A stretch of DNA of 64,000 bases from Dermatemys mawii (taxonomy: Eukaryota > Chordata > Testudines > Dermatemydidae), in NCBI GenBank assembly GCA_007922305.1, contig ML677385.1, positions 9,744,470-9,808,469 on the forward strand, written 5' to 3'. The position numbers and the translations under genes were made by a program. Positions 58,412 through 64,000 of the stretch are shown one piece after another; position 1 is the stretch's first letter, and each line of letters begins with the position of its first letter. The notes beneath the pieces were generated by a model. That model made no database searches, was not told the origin of the DNA, and saw only the letters and a program-made list of their open reading frames with translations.

Positions 58412-59919
58412 GTACGTATAATAAATCATCTCATTTTTTTCATTCTTTTACCTTAAATAACTGGTACTCTAGCCGTTGACGTACTTTCCTAAAAATAAAA
58501 TTAGCTCCCCAATTGTATAGGATAACTGAAAACAATAAGATATAATAGTACTGTTCTTCCTTGTATTGTTACCAAGCAGTGCACATCATTGTTTTACTTT
58601 AGAAATAAGGGAATTGCTTGGGTAGCTCTTACACTTCAGAATTCAAGTGTCCTCCATTGAAAAATGTCTGTGGAGAATTTAATATTAAAGAGCCCTACTC
58701 AGCACTTCTTACTCAGGCAAAATTCCCACTGGAAAGCCAACTGTTGTTTTAAAATTAAATGTCAAGTGTAATATTCTTTCACAAGAATATTTTCTGCCGA
58801 GCATGTCATAAAATGAGCACTCATGTCAATAAATAGGAAAACTTCAATAAAGAAAATATGTTTAACATGAGGAGAGTGAAATTTGGGCATCTGACACAGT
58901 TCATAATGATTCTTTTTGATGTGGAAGTCAATCTGCTTCAACTGAGACTGAACACTTATTACTAATTCTTTGACAAAGCCTACTAAATTCTTTATGCTTT
59001 TTTACTGAGAAATCTGTTCAGAACGAGAGAGAGAGAGAGAGTTTTGAAATCCTGTTAGTATAAAAAAATAAAATAAAAATTATGCTCTGGTGTTGCCAGG
59101 AAATATTTTAAATATTATTTCCATTGACAAACTAAGTTTCATTTTTTGAACTAAGCTCCATATGGAACATGTAGTTTAGTTTGAAGGAAAGTAGGGGGTA
59201 TGTTTGTAATGGTAGCAGTGAAATAAGCAAGTGGTTGAGAGAGGTTTTCTGAACTCAAGAAGTAAGGTGAAAATCTTGTAAACAGCTGCTTCTGTGGTTT
59301 CTTTTCATTGTCTGACATGAGTAGAAATGTAGAATAGCTAGTACAAAAAAATTACATGTGGTCACAGCTCTGTGTAAATTTCCATTGCCATCCCAGAGTG
59401 CTTATTTATCATTCTCATTTTGAAAAGTACCTGAGTTGAGTAAATGAAGATTAGAAATATTTCAGGAATAGAAGAAGTGGCCTGAGTTTATTATTCAGTT
59501 GGACTGTGGCTATTCTAATAGGGACTAGATTGCACTGGTTACTTTGGTGCTCTGTGAAAGTAAAATCACGGGATTATCAACAAATATCTTTTATTGCTCT
59601 TTATTGAGTGAATCAAACTTACTTTAAAGTAAAGTAGATGCAAAACTTTGGTAGAGGAAAAAAATCAATCAAAAGAAGTTGAATGCTCTGTACTAAGTGT
59701 GAGAGACCGCCAGAGGAAAACTAGATTGCCTTTGCTATGAAAGGAAAATGAATTTTAACATGCCAGTCTTCACTATGGATTTGTGTTTTATTTGGGAGCT
59801 AGACTCTCTGAGAGACTTGAGTGATTGAGTAATTTTGAAGGTCATGTCAAATTACTTAAAGAAACTTGTAACATGAGGGGTTTGCACATGTAGCCGCTAG
59901 TGAGCCATTGTGCTGATAC

Positions 59920-60475
59920 AACAGTACCCCCTTTGGTCAGACAGAGTTTACTTATTCTGGCAGGATGGTGAGTCAGCTCCTTTTGCCTGAGTGTCTATGA
60001 CAGTCCCATTTAGACTATGAAATGGGTTAGTCTTGCGGAGATGTATAGGCTCTTCCCCTTATCCCTGTGGGTTTTGGCACTTGCAAGATTTGGAAAACTC
60101 TTTAGTTTGTAAACCTGAGGGATTGGTAGGGGAGCCCAGGGCCCCTACTCCATTTGTTTCCGGATTAGGGCCCTTAAACCAGGCAGAGGGAATCAGTACT
60201 CAACAACTCCTACTGGTGTAGCCTGAGCTCCTTCCTACCTACCTTGGTTTCTGTTGGCTTCTCTAGCCTTTAAATCTGGTCATGTCCTCTCTGCTTGCTG
60301 ACAAGAGTTTCCATTTCTAGCCTGCTTGCTCCTCTGGCAGCAGCCCCACCTCTCTGCTTCTCTGCTCTTTTATTCATCCAGCTGCTGTAAGGCTGCCAAT
60401 AAGCCTTGTCTGACAGTTCCTGCATTAATCCCTTGGTTGCGCGGCCAGTGTAAGGTACATACACCCCATGACATC
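59920..60475. mobile_element. Possible LTR relic, approximate ends
   Basis: A block of higher G+C whose wording (GTTGCGCGGCCAGTGTAAGG, then TACATACACCCCATGACATC near 60435-60475) I recall from a repeated turtle sequence with LTR-like size. No target-site duplication or terminal pair was found, so the class is unsure. Confidence 0.3.
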
Positions 60476-61240
60476 ACTGTTAATATTAATTTGGATTATG
60501 CAAGAGTATTTAGCAGGATGTGGAATGAACCCCTGAATTTCCCTTTTGATTCTTTTTTACCTTCAAGTGAGAGCTTAAATTGTGATTTGAAATGCATTTG
60601 CTCCATTGCTATAAGAGTGTGGGAGAGTAAGAGAAACTTCATTTACTCTTCCTAGTTTTTAGCAGAATTATCTGAAACAGACAAATAAGAAAACAGGAGA
60701 AAACCTCCTCACTAATAAACTAATATGGTCTCTAATTTTTTTCTTCTATATCTGCTCTGATTGTATCATGGGCAGCCAAATGAACCTATTTGCTGAGCTA
60801 CAGAATCCACCTTTCAAGTCTCAAATCAACCTGTTGTGCTGAACATTGGAAATATTGCTCCTTGAGGCTTTTCTGACCTCTGTCATAACTCATCAGTAGA
60901 GGATGAGTAATCATTTCCTTTCTCAGAGTTTTCATTTTGTTTAAATCCATTGATATTATGCTGATGTGAAGCAGTTTCTTCTAATATAGCTTGGTCTAGA
61001 TTTGTGTTTCTTTTAGTTTCCGGTCGGTATTTGAATTTGATGCTGTTAGTATGATGATAATTACAGTTAATACAACTTTATGGTTCATAAATTGAGCGAT
61101 CAGAATTCAGGGAATTCTAAACATAAAGGTTAAACAGTCCAACTTCTTTCAGGTCCCTTATGCATATACCCATAACAATGGTCAGCTTTTCTTTCATTAT
61201 AGCTGGAGCACATTGTGACATGTATAATTAAAGTACTTTA

Positions 61241-61460
61241 AGGACATGTCTACAGTGCAATAAAACACCTGCAGCTGACCTCTGTCAGATAATATGGGGA
61301 AGAGGTGGTAGGCTATAAAATTTCACTGTAGATATTCGGGCCTTGAGTCTGTGCTCCAGCCCGAATGTGTATACTATGTTTTACAGCTCTACAGCCTGAG
61401 CCCTGTGACTTTGAGTCAGCTGACAAGGGCCAGCCACAGATGTTATATTGCACTTACCCT
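61241..61460. mobile_element. Palindromic MITE of the TGTCTACAGTGCAA type
   Basis: The left end AAGGACATGTCTACAGTGCA, with ATAAAACACCTGCAGCTG, pairs with the right end CAGCCACAGATGTTATATTG, with CACTTACCCT, as imperfect inverted repeats. The inside has a second complementary pair (CTGTAGATATTCGGGC against GCCCGAATGTGTATAC). The family recurs at 57520-57738 and perhaps 12450-12932. Confidence 0.65.
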
Positions 61461-62182
61461 AAATATTTGCATTCATATTGTATAGGTTGAATTGACTATA
61501 AAAGTTGGAAGAGTGGAAAATTAAGCCTTGGGTGTAAAAAAAAAAAAATTAATGAAAGTATCATGCGTCGTTCCCAAGCTTTGGTCTGCTCAAAAAAATT
61601 TATTTTTCAAATAAAATTTTCATATTTGAAAATAATATGTATATAACTATAAATGTGTGTGTATGGTCAACATAACCTGCTCTGAGCAGTGACTGTTGGT
61701 AGTTAATGGATCTTTACCAAACTTATCAAGGGGGAGATGAGTAGAGGAGTCCGAATAAGAAACTGTAGGGTCGCTGCCTAGGTCTCTGCTTGGAGTTGCT
61801 GTGGATATAGGTTAATGGGGATTGGTGATGCTGCAGCTGCTGGGAGATGAGTGATTGCTGGGGCTTCCTAGGTAGCAGAGAACTTCTAGTGGGTTTACAG
61901 TGTGGGGAGAGGAAAGGGCTCACTGTGAGGGAAGGTGGGAAATAGAAGGTGCTGTAGGGTTTGGGAGTTTTGGGGTGGCAAATAGATGGTAGGTGTTGGG
62001 GCAGGAGGCTTCTGAGTAATAGATTGATGCTGGGAGTGCTGGGGGCAGAAAGCAGCTGTGTGGTAGAAGATGCCTGACTTCCTGGGATACCAGGGGCTGT
62101 GTGGTCAGCAGAGGCTGGGGCTGGGAAATGTGTGTTGGGATGTGCAACTGGCTGCAAGGAGGATGGGTAGGAAGGAAGCTAG

Positions 62183-62224
62183 CTCTGTTCCCTCTGCTGC
62201 TTGGATGCAGCAGAGGGAACAGAG
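62183..62224. repeat. Perfect 18-bp hairpin
   Basis: CTCTGTTCCCTCTGCTGC (62183-62200), the loop TTGGAT, then GCAGCAGAGGGAACAGAG (62207-62224), complementary at all 18 positions. It lies at the end of a G-rich block. Such a stem could come from an inverted duplication or a transposon junction. Its length is too short for a usual microRNA precursor. Confidence 0.95.
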
Positions 62225-62343
62225 AGATGGGACACCTGGCTGCTAGCTCAAAAGTGCAACTGTGGCCTATATTGGCCAAAAGGTGGAACTGCCTGCATAT
62301 GTAATCTTCCTTCAGCTAAGTCAGATGAAGAAGAATCGAGCTG

Positions 62344-62392
62344 TTGGAATGACTGGAATGACTGGAATTCATTGTTGGATGTTGGAATGACT
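62344..62392 (+). repeat. Short minisatellite (TGGAATGACT units)
   Basis: TTGGAATGAC recurs in full or part five times in 49 bases (TTGGAATGACTGGAATGACT, then GGAATTCATTGTTGGATG and TTGGAATGACT). Confidence 0.75.
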
Positions 62393-63119
62393 TACAGGGC
62401 TACCAAAAGCATGGATATCATGTAAGATACATGACACTTGGCTTCCCTGATCATGTTTTACTGTTTAGTGTTCTCTGTTCTAAAGGTGGCAACTTTTTCC
62501 ATATCTCCTGATGGTACAAGAAAATACATGGGAAAATAATTCTTGAAGGCAGCTGTATATGAGTTATAACAATGATACTTTTTTATTGCTTTTCCCCCAC
62601 AATGTTTAGAAATGTATTCACACTCTGGCACAGCAGGAATAAAGATTGTGCAGTAAATTAAGGTTCAAGCAGAGGCCTCAACTATGTTGACCATAATGGG
62701 TTTAACTCCCCTCAGTGACTATTGACACCGACAGTGGTCCAACTTCACACCAATGTGGATAGGCATAACATGGGGCAGCACTGTGGGAGGCTTGTGTGGC
62801 TATAAAAACCCTGAAATTTGCCATAACCCTTGTAGCCACCACTTCTAGAGCTGGGCACCAGGCCAACAGCTGCTGCTCTTTGGTCACCCAGCTCCCAGTG
62901 CCGTGGCAGTCTTTGCTTCTTTGGGAGGCTAATCCATGACTGGCATGGTCTTGGGGGAGCTCACCTGATGCTAGACATGGATGTACCTGAGTGGGTCTCT
63001 GCTGAGCTGGGAATGGGGGACGGGGAGCCTGTCTGTGCTGGTGCCTCTGGCTCCAGATTAGGATCTATGACTATGGCTTTATTGAACAAGTGTTCAGACT
63101 CCTGAGTGATTGGCTTGAA

Positions 63120-63375
63120 GACATGCTCACTCAGGCACACACAGTCTCCCTCAAACACTGCCACCGACTCTCTTGCTGTCTCTCCTCCCTCCCACACACA
63201 CTCCCAACACACACACACCCCTTCACTCAGTCCCCACAACACTCAGTCCCCACAACTCTCACACTCGCTCTCTCACACAGTCTCCCTCACACATTCCCTC
63301 CAACACACACAACCACACACACTCTCACATAGCACCCCCAACACATACACTCTTTCTCTCACACACATACAGTCT
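63120..63375 (+). repeat. CA-rich low-complexity block
   Basis: Interrupted ACAC runs alternate with CTCTC and CAGTCCC words (for example CAACACTCAGTCCCCACAAC). The open frames here (63090-63550) are low-complexity His/Ser/Thr-rich products of the repeat. Confidence 0.85.
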
Positions 63376-64000
63376 CCTGCACTTTTCTTTGTATATATTT
63401 TGTTCTCCTTTTGAAGATAACCAAGATAAACACATATTTAAATGTGTATTGTTAAAAAAAATCTGTGTGCCCACCAGATGTATAGCACCACCCTCTAATT
63501 TTCTGTCTAGCCCACCTCAACCCCCACCCCCAAGAAGAGGCTGGAGCTGACCTGGACATAGCCATAGGGGAAGACCAACATTAGCCTTCCTGTTTTTCAA
63601 AATAAAGCTTAACGTATTCAGCCCCACTACTAAAATCCCAGACTCCCCTAACTCCTAAGGGGGTTTAGGATACAGTCCCCCTATCTTCACCAGACTTTGC
63701 AACCCCTTCTAAATATAGTGTAAGACCCCTCCTGCTGATCTTACACTACCCCTCCTACTTGTTTTCAAGGATCTGCCCACTTTTAGTCCAAAAACCCTGC
63801 ACTGGACCCAGTAAGTTATGACAAATGTGGAGATCTCTTATCAAGCCACTTGCCAGCAAAGGAACCCACACTAACTGGGCCAAATTGACAGTGAGGGAAA
63901 AATTCCTTGCCTGCCTCACAAAAGGCAAATGGCTGAACATGGGTTGCCCAGTTTCACCTTACTCTGGGGAAGGGGTGCCACCTGTGGTTGCTTGATCTGG

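Larger units (their letters stand above)
58412..64000 (+). other. Intron 29, 5' part (5,589 bp)
   Basis: No exon 30 and no further dystrophin sequence. It holds a possible LTR relic (about 59920-60475), a palindromic MITE (61241-61460), a G-rich block (about 61720-62230) with a perfect hairpin at its end, a 10-bp minisatellite (62344-62392), and a CA-rich block (63120-63375). An AG run lies at 59023-59042 and a 12-13 A run near 61536. In mammals the retinal Dp260 promoter and first exon lie in intron 29; I looked for a short first exon with a good start and donor and saw none I could support. Confidence 0.85.

Noticed and set aside
61726..62157. 143-codon open frame, minus strand
   Set aside because: Pro/Ser/His-rich product of a G-rich repeat block; no family recognised.
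62183..62224. MicroRNA precursor
   Set aside because: The stem is 18 bp with a 6-base loop, shorter than a usual precursor, and flanks do not extend the pairing.
62389..62425. Dp260-like first-exon start (ATGACTTAC...)
   Set aside because: The short peptide does not resemble a known Dp260 start and ends at a stop without a donor in frame.
63120..63375. CRISPR-like regular repeat
   Set aside because: Simple CA-rich low complexity without constant repeat and spacer lengths; the window is vertebrate DNA.

Overview
The window is vertebrate nuclear DNA from the middle of the dystrophin gene (DMD), plus strand. It holds the 3' end of intron 17, exons 18 to 29 complete, and the first 5.6 kb of intron 29. 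Twelve exons, 1,903 coding bases in all, were placed by translated identity to dystrophin and by AG/GT splice junctions. Every exon length equals that of the human exon (124, 88, 242, 181, 146, 213, 114, 156, 171, 183, 135, 150 bp), and the frame is open throughout. The product is the stretch equivalent to human residues about 723-1357, spectrin-like repeats R4 to R9 of the central rod.

The protein is close to, but clearly different from, mammalian dystrophin. The introns are AT-rich and loaded with repeats typical of sauropsids, particularly turtles: 5'-truncated CR1 LINEs, a DIRS-like tyrosine-recombinase retroelement, LTR relics, hAT-type short elements with 8-bp target-site duplications, and tRNA-derived SINE heads. 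A turtle is the most likely source. This is inference from repeat content recalled from memory, not from a search.

Layout: 1-3818 intron 17 with repeat relics; 3819-3942 exon 18; a 9.6-kb intron 18; 13501-13588 exon 19; a 12.2-kb intron 19 with LTR and CR1 copies; exons 20 (25803) and 21 (28002) 2 kb apart; a 13.2-kb intron 21 with hAT, MIR-like, DIRS and LTR insertions; then a dense run of exons 22-29 from 41388 to 58411. Intron 23 (5.2 kb) carries, on the minus strand, an almost intact single-ORF mobile-element gene (43597-45276) broken by one in-frame stop. Intron 29 runs to the window edge.

Points that stand out: (1) intron 28 contains a diverged partial second copy of exon 28, including its upstream acceptor region, with the acceptor AG altered; (2) the minus-strand gene in intron 23 belongs to a multi-copy family of unknown function, and a roughly helically phased cluster of TGATGCAAT-like sites lies just upstream of its start; (3) several short elements have clean terminal inverted repeats and target-site duplications that can be read by eye; (4) a perfect 18-bp hairpin lies in intron 29. 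No RNA genes, CRISPR arrays or independent host genes were recognised. Most open frames in the introns are chance frames or repeat remnants.
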